Positions 1 to 5,421 of a stretch of 6,785 nucleotides of DNA are shown here, piece by piece; positions within the stretch are counted from its first letter, which is position 1; each line of letters opens with the position of its first letter. The DNA comes from Halorhodospira sp. Its GTDB lineage: Bacteria > Pseudomonadota > Gammaproteobacteria > Nitrococcales > Halorhodospiraceae. The position numbers were made by a program, and so were the translations under genes. The notes beneath the pieces were generated by a model that searched no databases, was not told the DNA's origin, and saw only the letters and a list, made by a program, of their open reading frames with translations. The stretch lies in assembly GCA_007121755.1 (NCBI GenBank), contig SKJZ01000020.1:1-6785 (forward strand), in the 5' to 3' direction.

Positions 1-135
1 GATGCCGTTTTCGTCGGCGCGGACCAGACGCGCCGCGACGCGGCCTCGGCGCGTAACAATCACTTCTTCACCGGCGGCCACGGCATCCAGCAAACGGGAA
101 AGCTGCTCGCGGGTCTCGCGTATGTTGAGCTTCAT
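1..135 (-). CDS. Phd/YefM-family antitoxin, N-terminal 45 codons (3' end off window)
   Basis: The visible peptide begins MKLNIRETREQLSRLLDAVA and continues AGEEVIVTRRGRVAARLVRADENGI, where the window ends. This is the usual N-terminal pattern of Phd/YefM antitoxins: a short opening strand, a helix with regularly spaced Leu (residues 11-20), the 'AGEEVIVTRRG' turn-strand, and a second strand ending 'ARLV'. In this family the N-terminal domain dimerises and binds the operator DNA, while the C-terminal tail, not visible here, wraps and neutralises the toxin (RelE/YoeB, Doc or PIN type). The ATG at 135 is the only sensible start. A GGAG (minus strand, 147-150) lies 11 nt upstream and is a weak but usable ribosome site. 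Paired TGTACA half-sites upstream support autoregulation. The toxin would lie beyond position 1, so its type cannot be determined. Family call is confident; specific subfamily is not. Confidence 0.82.
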   Translation of the reverse strand, partial: MKLNIRETREQLSRLLDAVAAGEEVIVTRRGRVAARLVRADENGI

Positions 136-152
136 CACAGCCTGATCTCCGC

Positions 153-176
153 ATTATGTACACCTTTAAGTGTACA
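153..176 (-). promoter_or_regulatory. Putative antitoxin operator (paired TGTACA) overlapping a -10-like box
   Basis: A perfect 7-bp inverted repeat, TGTACAC (157-163) and GTGTACA (170-176), is separated by CTTTAA. Each arm contains the self-complementary core TGTACA, with 14 bp between equivalent positions. TGTACA is, as I recall it, the core of the E. coli yefM-yoeB operator palindromes. Read on the minus strand, the sequence CATAAT (153-158) matches five of six positions of a -10 hexamer and overlaps the operator edge. I see no good -35. The arrangement just upstream of the antitoxin start at 135 suits repression by the antitoxin or the antitoxin-toxin complex. The binding is inferred, not shown. 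Confidence 0.6.
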
Positions 177-215
177 CGGCGCAAAGACGAAGGCAAGATT
201 ACTTCCATGCCCGCG

Positions 216-295
216 CCCGTCATCGCGAGGGCCGGAGGCCCGTGGCGATCTCCATGGGGAGACTGCCACGCCGCTTCGCGGCTCGCAGTGACGGG
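216..295. repeat. Cross-shaped palindromic dispersed-repeat element (REP/MITE-like), about 80 bp
   Basis: Four nested arms can be paired by eye. The outer stem pairs 216-229 with 282-295 (14 positions, one mismatch, one wobble). A left side hairpin is 229-233 with 237-241 around GGA. The central stem pairs 241-253 with 258-270 (13 positions, one mismatch, one wobble, loop ATGG). A right side hairpin is 270-274 with 278-282 around TTC. Together they make a near-continuous cruciform or cloverleaf. The phrases GTCATCGCGAG, CGTGGCGATCTCC and CTTCGCGGCTCGCAGTGACG resemble a non-coding palindromic repeat scattered through many bacterial genomes. Six T follow on the plus strand (296-301), so RNA read in that direction would look terminator-like, but no plus-strand gene leads into it. 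The element lies between the ATPase stop and the antitoxin operator. Confidence 0.75.
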
Positions 296-340
296 TTTTT
301 TCGTTTTAGGGCTTGCGGTGACGGGGTTTTTCGCTTGGCA
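281..340. repeat. 30-bp tandem duplication of the palindrome's right edge
   Basis: Bases 281-310 and 311-340 align without gaps. They share GC[T]..GC.GTGACGGG, a run of T, and TCG, with only a handful of differences, mostly near the 3' end of the unit. The first unit is the right arm of the palindromic element and the second is an extra copy of that arm alone. The duplicated block stops just before the ATPase stop codon at 343-345. I read it as a decayed or truncated neighbouring copy, or slippage, at the element's border. Any peptide read through it is an artefact of the repeat. Confidence 0.65.
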
Positions 341-342
341 AC

Positions 343-1602
343 TCAATACCCCGCCCGGCGAGGATGCTCAGGTGAAGACTTCTTCCGGCGTCTCCGCATA
401 CAGAGGGCATTTAGCGGGAGGGCGCGGTTCTTGCCGAAGGGAACGCTGTGCTCTCCCTGGTAAAGGACGATGCCGCGCTCCAGTTCCGGGAGGCTGGCCT
501 GTAGGTTCTCGATATGGGTGAAGTCCTTTCGGGTTATGGTCTTTGCCGCTTTAACCTCCACGGCAACGAGCCGGTCGCCGCGCTGGATAAGGAAGTCGAT
601 CTCGCGACGGTCACCGGTGCGGTAGTGCCACAGCCTCGTCGGCTGGCCGGCGTAGCGGCAGCCCTTGAGGAGCTCCGAGTAGACGTAGGTCTCGACGGCC
701 GCGCCGTAGTGGGGACTGCGCTTCAACTCGGCTGCGGTATTGATGCCCAGCAGGTGGCATAGGGCGCCACTGTCGGTGAAATAGACCTTGGGCATCCGCG
801 TGAAGCGCTTGCCGATGTTCGTGCTGTAAGGCCGTAGCAAGCCGATCTGATAGACCCGCTCCAACAGCCCGAGATAATTGGCCAGGGTCTTTTGCTCCAC
901 GCCGGCGGTGCGCGCCAGCTCGGCTTTGTTCAACAGTGTCGCGCTGCGGGGCGCCAGGATGTTGACCAGGTGGATGAAGCGGTCGAGGTGGCGCAACTCG
1001 CCGATGTCCCGCACGTCGCGCTCGATGTACGTGCTGACATAGCTGCTGAACCAGAGGCTGCGGCCCTGCTCGGAGGATATCTTCTGAAGCTCCGGATACC
1101 CACCCCGCAGAATACGTTCGTGAAGCCCCTCTCCGCCCGAAGTATCGTGCCCTTCGATAGGGTCGCCGGAGAACAGCGCATCGACGGGATTGAACCCGGC
1201 TGCGCCGGTGATCTCGCCGCAGCTCAGTGGCCACAACTCCAGAATGCCCATACGCCCGGCCAGGGAGTCCGCGATCTGCTGATTGTCCAGCAGGTTGGCC
1301 GAGCCGGTCAGCAGAAAGGCGCCGTTGACACGGTTCTTGTCGACTTCCTCCTTAATGGCCACCAATAACTCGGGAACCTTCTGGATCTCGTCGATGACAA
1401 CAGGGCGGGGCAATTCCTGAACGAAGCGCCGGGGATCGTACTTGGCGCCGTCGAAGCGGGTGATGTCGTCCAACGTTACGTACTCCCGCTCCAGGGTCAT
1501 CGCGATGGTCGACTTGCCTACTTGCCGGGCTCCGGTCAGTAGGACGACCGGGAAGGTTTCGAGAGCGGTATGGAGTGTTGGCAGTATGGACCGTTTAATC
1601 AT
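343..1602 (-). CDS. AAA ATPase with C-terminal DUF4143 domain (AAA_14/DUF4143 family)
   Basis: A 419-residue protein with the full layout of the AAA_14-DUF4143 family. The P-loop GARQVGKST is at residues 24-32, Walker B VVIDE at 68-72, and a sensor-like LLTGSAN at 97-103. A family-typical IERDV is at about 193-197. A winged-helix-like stretch (about 223-253) is followed by YFTDSGALCHLLG (274-286). The C-terminal part has E304/E310, then WHYRTGDRREIDFLI with D336, then AVEVKAAKT with E349 and K351. That spacing looks like a PD-(D/E)XK nuclease-type core, as reported for DUF4143 proteins. The biological role of this family is poorly known; genomic accessory location is common. The ATG at 1602 is directly preceded by AGGACC, too close for a normal ribosome site. 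The last 18 or so residues (MRRRRKKSSPEHPRRAGY) are very basic and look like an extension past the domain end, running up to the repeat. No frameshift or missing motif is seen. Family call is firm; function unknown. Confidence 0.9.
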   Translation of the reverse strand: MIKRSILPTLHTALETFPVVLLTGARQVGKSTIAMTLEREYVTLDDITRFDGAKYDPRRFVQELPRPVVIDEIQKVPELLVAIKEEVDKNRVNGAFLLTGSANLLDNQQIADSLAGRMGILELWPLSCGEITGAAGFNPVDALFSGDPIEGHDTSGGEGLHERILRGGYPELQKISSEQGRSLWFSSYVSTYIERDVRDIGELRHLDRFIHLVNILAPRSATLLNKAELARTAGVEQKTLANYLGLLERVYQIGLLRPYSTNIGKRFTRMPKVYFTDSGALCHLLGINTAAELKRSPHYGAAVETYVYSELLKGCRYAGQPTRLWHYRTGDRREIDFLIQRGDRLVAVEVKAAKTITRKDFTHIENLQASLPELERGIVLYQGEHSVPFGKNRALPLNALCMRRRRKKSSPEHPRRAGY

Positions 1603-1608
1603 GGTCCT

Positions 1609-1617
1609 ATACTACCA
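1609..1617 (-). promoter_or_regulatory. Possible extended -10 promoter for the ATPase gene (leaderless?)
   Basis: On the minus strand the sequence TGGTAGTAT (1617 down to 1609) reads as a TGn extension followed by TAGTAT, four of six matches to the -10 consensus. It ends only six bases before the ATG at 1602, so the transcript could start at or next to the ATG. That would explain why no correctly spaced ribosome site is present. No -35 match is visible. This rests on short motifs only. Confidence 0.25.
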
Positions 1618-1689
1618 TTGTTCGTAGTCTCATACTGCCCCCGCCTTCTGGGTGAGATCAAACACACTGACAACTTTATCCGTGTGTAT

Positions 1690-1722
1690 CCGTGGCGATC
1701 TCGCCTTCCAACGGCAAGCGAG
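1690..1722. repeat. Hairpin with a 13-bp match to the palindromic element
   Basis: Bases 1690-1702 (CCGTGGCGATCTC) are identical to 240-252, the central arm of the palindromic element near the left end. The overlapping segment 1700-1722 forms a 10-position stem (1700-1709 with 1713-1722, one mismatch and one wobble on the minus-strand RNA) with a three-base loop. It lies 13 nt past the stop of the yfaZ-like gene and could stabilise or end that transcript. There is no T run after it on the minus strand, so it is not a classic intrinsic terminator. It may be a degenerate partial copy of the element. The rest of the 1603-1734 gap holds only a weak ACACAC/GTGTGT inverted repeat (1662-1667, 1682-1687). 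Confidence 0.35.
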
Positions 1723-1742
1723 GCTAGCAGGAGGCTAGTAGG
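1721..1742. repeat. 11-bp tandem duplication across the yfaZ-like stop codon
   Basis: AGGCTAGCAGG (1721-1731) is followed immediately by AGGCTAGTAGG (1732-1742), ten of eleven bases identical. The right-hand unit contains the stop codon of the yfaZ-like gene (1735-1737) and its last Tyr codon. The left-hand unit is a non-coding echo downstream. It is probably a small slippage event with no coding consequence. Confidence 0.6.
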
Positions 1743-2322
1743 CGATGCGCACGCCGATATGCAGGGACCGGTCGAGGGTGTGGGTCGGCTCATCTTCAAG
1801 GCGCACGCGCAGGGAGCGGTAGCCAATGAAGGCCGACGCCAGCGGGGTGAAGTTGAGTTCGTAGCGCAGCACCGCTTCGAGGACGCGCTCCGCCTTGCCG
1901 AAGGAGGTGATGTTCGGCGCAAGGTGGACGCGCGCGGTCAGCGCCTGGGGGACGTGGGAGGGCAGGGTCAGCCGGCTCGAGAAGCCGAGGGTCAGGGCGG
2001 CAACGGTACTGGTGTCGGGCTCGTCCAGGTGCATCAGGAAGCCCTTGCCGCCGGCGCCGAACTGCAGGGGGCTGAAGCCGTCCGCCGGCGGCCCCATGAC
2101 GTGGAGAATACCGGTTACGACGGCGTCGTTCTCGTCATTAAAGAAGGCGCCGACGCCCATTTCGGCCGGCTCGAAGTACATCTCGTCGGCCGCAGGGAAG
2201 TAGAGCACCACTTCGGCGGCGTCGTCGTGGAGGTTGATCTCCACTTCGCGGCCCGGCGCCTGGGCCTGCACCGCGGCGGCGAAGAGCATCAACAGTACGG
2301 TAGCGGCGGCACGGCGAAGCAT
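1735..2322 (-). CDS. Secreted YfaZ-like putative outer-membrane protein
   Basis: A 195-residue protein with a clear Sec signal peptide: basic MLRR, a hydrophobic core to about residue 18, and an AxA-type site near VQAQA-PG (about residue 22). The mature part alternates hydrophobic and polar residues as in beta strands and ends in Tyr (IAY), the terminal aromatic typical of outer-membrane barrels. The C-terminal segment, AERVLEAVLRYELNFTP, then SAFIGYRSLRVRL (about 164-176) and an RSLHIGVRIAY ending, resembles the YfaZ family, whose function is unknown. Homology is judged by eye from the 'E..LR.....P..S.F.GYR' pattern, so moderate confidence. The start is well supported: AAGAGGGA (2328-2335, minus strand) sits five bases upstream of the ATG. 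It follows accC by 80 nt with its own strong ribosome site, so it may be the last gene of that transcript or be expressed alone. A generic small beta-barrel is the alternative. Confidence 0.65.
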   Translation of the reverse strand: MLRRAAATVLLMLFAAAVQAQAPGREVEINLHDDAAEVVLYFPAADEMYFEPAEMGVGAFFNDENDAVVTGILHVMGPPADGFSPLQFGAGGKGFLMHLDEPDTSTVAALTLGFSSRLTLPSHVPQALTARVHLAPNITSFGKAERVLEAVLRYELNFTPLASAFIGYRSLRVRLEDEPTHTLDRSLHIGVRIAY

Positions 2323-2340
2323 GTGAATCCCTCTTACTGA

Positions 2341-2370
2341 CGGCCCTGCCTATTAGAGGCCGGTGAACCG
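2341..2370. other. Weak hairpins in the accC / yfaZ-like gap
   Basis: CGGCC (2341-2345) pairs with GGCCG (2358-2362) around a 12-base loop, extendable by a wobble pair in the minus-strand RNA. An alternative tiny hairpin CGGT-GA-ACCG covers 2361-2370. The two are mutually exclusive because they share bases. Neither is followed by a T run on the minus strand, so I do not call a terminator after accC. The remainder of the 80-nt gap shows only the ribosome site of the downstream gene. Confidence 0.2.
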
Positions 2371-2402
2371 AATCATGCAAGCACTCTCTGTGGGGTGTCC
2401 CG

Positions 2403-3749
2403 TCAGTGATCCAGCCCCAACTTCTTCTCCAGGTAGTGGATATCGGTGCCGCCGGCACGGAAGGCCGCGTCGGCGATGATATCCAGCTGAAGCGGCACGT
2501 TCGTCTTGATGCCGCCGATGACGATCTCGGCCAGCGCCGTGCGCATCCGCGCCAGGGCGCTCTCGCGGGTCGCGCCGTGGGTGATCAGCTTGCCGATCAT
2601 CGAGTCGTAGTACGGCGGCACTTCGTAGCCGGCGTAGACGTGGGAGTCGATCCGCACGCCGGGGCCGCCGGGGGCGTGGTAGTGGTCGATGCGTCCGGGG
2701 CACGGCATCAGGGTGGTCGGGTCTTCGGCGTTGACGCGGCACTCCACGGCGTGGCCCCGGATCTCGATGTCCTCCTGGCGCACCGACAGCTCCGCTCCCG
2801 AGGCGACGCGGATCTGCTCCGCCACCAGGTCGACCCCGGTGATCATCTCGGTAACCGGATGCTCGACCTGGATGCGGGTATTCATCTCGATGAAGTAGAA
2901 CTCGCCGTTCTCGTAGAGGAATTCGAACGTCCCGGCACCACGGTAGCCGATCTTGCGGCACGCCTCGGCGCACCGCTCGCCGATGGCCCGGCGCTGCTCT
3001 TCGGTGATACCGGGGGCGGGGGCCTCCTCCACCACTTTTTGGTGGCGGCGCTGCATGGAGCAGTCGCGCTCGCCGAGGTGGATGGCGTTGCCGTGGTGGT
3101 CGGCCAAGACCTGGAACTCCACGTGGCGGGGCGCCTCCAGGTACTTCTCCATGTAGACGGTGCCGTCGCCGAAGGCGTTCTCGGCCTCGCTGCGGGTCAG
3201 GGAGATGGCGTTGAGCAGGGCCGCCTCACTGCGTACCACGCGCATGCCCCGCCCGCCGCCACCGGCGGCGGCCTTGATCATGATCGGGTAGCCGATGGCG
3301 GCGGCGATGCGCAGCGTCTCGTCGGGATCGTCGTCGGGGACGGGCCCGTCCGAGCCCGGGACGCACGGCACGCCGGCCTCGCGCATGGCGCGGATCGCCG
3401 AGACCTTGTCGCCCATGGTGCGGATGGTCTCCGCCTTGGGCCCGATGAAGATGAAGCCCGACTGCTCGACCCGCTCGGCGAAGTCGGCGTTCTCGGAGAG
3501 GAAGCCGTAGCCGGGGTGGATGGCGGTGGAGTCGGTGACCTCCGCGGCGGCGATAATGGCCGGGATGTTCAGGTAGCTTTCGGTGGCCCGGTTGGGGCCG
3601 ATGCAGACCGACTCGTCGGCGAGGCGGACGTGTTTGAGTTCGCGGTCGGCCGGCGAGTGGACGGCGACGCTGCGGATATCCAGCTCGCGGCAGGCGCGCA
3701 GGATGCGGAGGGCGATTTCGCCCCGGTTGGCGATCAAGACCTTCTGCAT
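2403..3749 (-). CDS. accC: Biotin carboxylase subunit of acetyl-CoA carboxylase
   Basis: This enzyme carboxylates the biotin on AccB using ATP and bicarbonate, the first half-reaction of malonyl-CoA synthesis in the cytoplasm. From the ATG at 3749 the protein has 448 residues, against 449 in E. coli. Landmarks: VLIANRGEIALRI at the N-terminus, HPGYGFLSEN (about 78-87), K115 in MGDKVSAI, K159 and the glycine-rich ATP lid AGGGGRGM (163-170), ERDCSMQRRHQKVVEEAPAP (about 227-246), then EMNTRIQVEHPVTE with E288, N290, R292 and E296, and R338 in ECRVNAED. All expected catalytic residues are present. An alternative GTG start at 3758 would overlap the accB stop by four bases (GTGA) and add three residues. 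I prefer the ATG because MQKVLIANRGE aligns with the family N-terminus and a GAG lies 4-8 nt upstream. It is almost certainly translated with accB. Confidence 0.97.
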   Translation of the reverse strand: MQKVLIANRGEIALRILRACRELDIRSVAVHSPADRELKHVRLADESVCIGPNRATESYLNIPAIIAAAEVTDSTAIHPGYGFLSENADFAERVEQSGFIFIGPKAETIRTMGDKVSAIRAMREAGVPCVPGSDGPVPDDDPDETLRIAAAIGYPIMIKAAAGGGGRGMRVVRSEAALLNAISLTRSEAENAFGDGTVYMEKYLEAPRHVEFQVLADHHGNAIHLGERDCSMQRRHQKVVEEAPAPGITEEQRRAIGERCAEACRKIGYRGAGTFEFLYENGEFYFIEMNTRIQVEHPVTEMITGVDLVAEQIRVASGAELSVRQEDIEIRGHAVECRVNAEDPTTLMPCPGRIDHYHAPGGPGVRIDSHVYAGYEVPPYYDSMIGKLITHGATRESALARMRTALAEIVIGGIKTNVPLQLDIIADAAFRAGGTDIHYLEKKLGLDH

Positions 3750-3754
3750 GGCGC

Positions 3755-4234
3755 TCACTCGTCGGCGACCAAAAAGAGCGGTTGGTCGAACTCCACCGGC
3801 TGGCCGTTCTCCACCATCACCTTGGCGATGACGCCGGAGCGGTCGGCCTCGATCTGGTTGAGCATCTTCATCGCCTCGATAATGCAGAGGGTGTCGCCGG
3901 CCTTGACCCGCTGGCCCTCGTCGACGAACGGCTTGGCAGTCGGCGTCGGCGCCCGGTAGAAGGTGCCGACCATCGGGGAGCGCACCGGGTGGCCCTCCAG
4001 CTGCTGCTCCGCCTCCCGCGGCTGCGTTGGCGCCGCAGCGGGAGCAGCGGCAGGGGCCGCCTCGGGCTGGGGAGCGGCGGCCGGTGGCGGCGCGGTATAG
4101 ACGGGCGCCGGGGACGCCGAGGGGGCCGGGCTGCGGCTGATGCGCACCGACTCTTCGCCCTCGTGGATCTCGATTTCGTGGACTCCGGACTCTTCGAGAA
4201 GCTCGATGAGGCGTTTAACTTTGCGAATGTCCAT
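3755..4234 (-). CDS. accB: Biotin carboxyl carrier protein of acetyl-CoA carboxylase
   Basis: Carries the biotin that is carboxylated by AccC and then passed to the carboxyltransferase for acetyl-CoA. At 159 residues it matches the family (156 in E. coli). The N-terminal segment MDIRKVKRLIELLEESGVHEIEI (1-23) is the usual assembly helix-strand. Residues about 35-77 are a flexible Pro/Ala-rich linker. The biotinyl domain starts at SPMVGTFYRAPTP (86-98, including the 'thumb' of acetyl-CoA carboxylase carriers) and holds EAMKM with the biotinylated Lys123. It ends GQPVEFDQPLFLVADE. The thumb distinguishes it from carriers of other biotin enzymes. AAGGA (4246-4250, minus strand) lies 11 nt upstream of the ATG, a rather long spacing. 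The gene starts 19 nt after the aroQ stop and runs into accC, so the three form one transcription unit. Confidence 0.97.
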   Translation of the reverse strand: MDIRKVKRLIELLEESGVHEIEIHEGEESVRISRSPAPSASPAPVYTAPPPAAAPQPEAAPAAAPAAAPTQPREAEQQLEGHPVRSPMVGTFYRAPTPTAKPFVDEGQRVKAGDTLCIIEAMKMLNQIEADRSGVIAKVMVENGQPVEFDQPLFLVADE

Positions 4235-4253
4235 TGCGTCTGTGGTCCTTTGT

Positions 4254-4700
4254 TCAGGCTGTCAGACCCATGCGCCGGATAGCGGCACGGACGGCGAATT
4301 CATATCCGTCGACGCCGAGGCCGCTGACCACTCCCTCGGCGATGTCCGAGAGGTAGGAGTGGCGCCGGAACGGCTCCCGGGCGTGGACGTTGCTCAGATG
4401 CACCTCGATGAACGGCACCGCCGCCGCCAGCAAGGCGTCCCGCAGCGCAACGCTGGTGTGGGTGTATGCCGCGGGATTGATGACGATATAGCCGGCGCCA
4501 TGGTCGCCCGCAGCGTGTATCCGTTCCACTAGGGCGCCTTCGTGGTTGGACTGGTAGGTCTCCAACTCGGCGCCGGCTTCGAGACAGACGGTGCGCAGCC
4601 GGTTATCGATCTCCGCCAGCGTTGTCGTTCCATAGCGCTCGGGCTCGCGTTGGCCGAGGCGGTCGAGATTCGGGCCGTGGGCGACGAGGAGTTTTGCCAT
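4254..4700 (-). CDS. aroQ: Type II 3-dehydroquinate dehydratase
   Basis: Dehydrates 3-dehydroquinate to 3-dehydroshikimate, the third step of the shikimate pathway, as a cytoplasmic dodecamer in this family. At 148 residues it is the normal size for type II enzymes. Visible active-site elements: GPNLDRLGQREPERYG with R18 and catalytic Tyr23, NPAAYTHTSVALRDAL with N75 and H81, and EVHLSNVHAREPFRRHS with E99, H101 and R108/R112. The opening LLVAHGPNLDRLG departs slightly from the common 'VLNGPNLNLLG', but no catalytic position is lost. The ATG at 4700 is the only in-frame start, and I see no good ribosome site before it. It lies 110 nt after the tlpA-like stop and 19 nt before accB. The aroQ-accB-accC order is conserved in many gammaproteobacteria, although the two pathways are not directly linked. 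Confidence 0.95.
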   Translation of the reverse strand: MAKLLVAHGPNLDRLGQREPERYGTTTLAEIDNRLRTVCLEAGAELETYQSNHEGALVERIHAAGDHGAGYIVINPAAYTHTSVALRDALLAAAVPFIEVHLSNVHAREPFRRHSYLSDIAEGVVSGLGVDGYEFAVRAAIRRMGLTA

Positions 4701-4741
4701 AGAAGACGGAACGATGGTGGTTGTATGGGCGAAGTCTGCAC

Positions 4742-4784
4742 GATCCGCGGCGGTCCTGTCTAGTTCCCGGAAGATCGCGGCGGT
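4742..4784. repeat. Imperfect direct repeat in the tlpA-aroQ gap
   Basis: GATCCGCGGCGGT (4742-4754) and GATCGCGGCGGT (4773-4784) are the same apart from one extra C, 31 bp apart. Between them is the near-palindrome TTCCCGGAA (4764-4772). The 110-nt gap (4701-4810) is where an aroQ-acc promoter might lie, so these could be protein-binding sites or chance GC-rich similarity. I found no convincing -35/-10 pair in the gap on the minus strand and no terminator after the tlpA-like gene. Confidence 0.25.
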
Positions 4785-4810
4785 TTAGGCGAGATACCAA
4801 GCACCTCCGC

Positions 4811-5413
4811 TCACGAACCGGCTTCCGCCAACATCGCCTGAATAACGGGCTCAAGGTCGGCGCGCTCGAGTTCGCCGGACCAGGTCTCGCGGATGGTCCC
4901 TTCGGCGTCGATGAGGACGGTGTAAGGGAGCATACCGCGGCGGTTGCCGAAGCGGTCGCCGGCGGCCATGGCTTCGGCGCGGCCGTGGAGGATGGGGTAG
5001 GTGACGCCGGTCTTGTCGGCGAATTCGGCGGCGTCCACCCGGTTGTCGACAGCAATGCCAATGAAAGTAAAGCCGCTGGCGCTGTACTCCTGTTGCAGTT
5101 CTTCAAACAGCGGCATTTCGCGGATGCACGGCGGGCACCAGCTCGCCCAGAAGTTGACGACGACGACCTTGCCGAGCCATTCGGTAAGGTTGCGCTCGTC
5201 GCCGTGGAGGTCGGGGAGGACTATATCGCTGGGTAGGGGTTGGCCGGCGACGGGTTCAGCGCCGTTGGAGGCGGTGCCGCTCCACGCACCGCCGGTGTCA
5301 GTTCCGAGTCCGGCTGTGGGCTCGTTGGCGAGGTGGTCCCAGATCAGGTAGCTGCCGTAGCCACCGGCGAAGCCCGCGAGGATCAATAGGGTGACAATGA
5401 GGGCGTTTCGCAA
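4811..5413 (-). CDS. Membrane-anchored TlpA/ResA-type thioredoxin
   Basis: A 200-residue protein with an N-terminal membrane anchor (about residues 4-24, ALIVTLLILAGFAGGYGSYLI), a low-complexity Gly/Ala/Thr linker, and a periplasmic thioredoxin domain. The domain opens with the AhpC/TSA-like IVLPDLHGDERNLTEWLGK (64-82). It continues with VVVNFWASWCPPC (83-96), holding the redox pair C93/C96, and the cis-Pro of MLPYTVLID (P163). Such proteins keep periplasmic thiols reduced, for example in cytochrome c maturation, and are commonly fed electrons by DsbD. DsbD is encoded just upstream, 52 nt away, so a DsbD-TlpA relay is the natural inference. The start is TTG at 5413: GGAG lies eight bases before it and the anchor begins at once. 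The only in-frame ATG-type start further up is at 5557, inside dsbD and adding 48 non-hydrophobic residues, so I reject it. The specific client cannot be told. Confidence 0.88.
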   Translation of the reverse strand: MRNALIVTLLILAGFAGGYGSYLIWDHLANEPTAGLGTDTGGAWSGTASNGAEPVAGQPLPSDIVLPDLHGDERNLTEWLGKVVVVNFWASWCPPCIREMPLFEELQQEYSASGFTFIGIAVDNRVDAAEFADKTGVTYPILHGRAEAMAAGDRFGNRRGMLPYTVLIDAEGTIRETWSGELERADLEPVIQAMLAEAGS

Positions 5414-5421
5414 GGCCTTTA

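Noticed and set aside
216..295. The cloverleaf-like fold as a tRNA gene
   Set aside because: The arm lengths do not fit (13-14-bp outer and central stems), and there is no T-loop GTTCRA or anticodon arm; it is a palindromic repeat.
216..301. Intrinsic terminator of the ATPase gene
   Set aside because: The T run is on the plus-strand side only, the wrong direction for the minus-strand ATPase transcript.
281..340. CRISPR-like direct repeats
   Set aside because: Only two adjacent units without spacers, explained as a duplicated edge of the palindromic element.
68..346. A 92-codon minus-strand frame across the repeat and the antitoxin start
   Set aside because: It overlaps the better-supported antitoxin in another frame and is mostly repeat translation.
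156..521. Plus-strand frames reading peptides such as RLAVTGFFVLGLAVTGFFAW or PRRFAARSDGFF
   Set aside because: These are translations of the palindromic repeat and its tandem edge, a familiar source of false proteins, and they run into the complement of the ATPase gene.
892..1368. Plus-strand frame inside the ATPase gene
   Set aside because: Complement of conserved AAA and DUF4143 coding sequence.
1570..2340. A 256-codon plus-strand frame opposite the yfaZ-like gene
   Set aside because: The minus strand offers a signal peptide, a strong ribosome site and a barrel-like ending; the plus frame is rich in Gly, Arg, Val and Glu with no motif.
2406..3959. A 517-codon open frame on the plus strand opposite accC and accB
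   Set aside because: It is the complement of two certain genes in GC-rich DNA, and its product is a low-complexity run of Gly, Val, Asp, Arg and Leu without recognisable motifs. Long antisense frames are expected from codon bias here.
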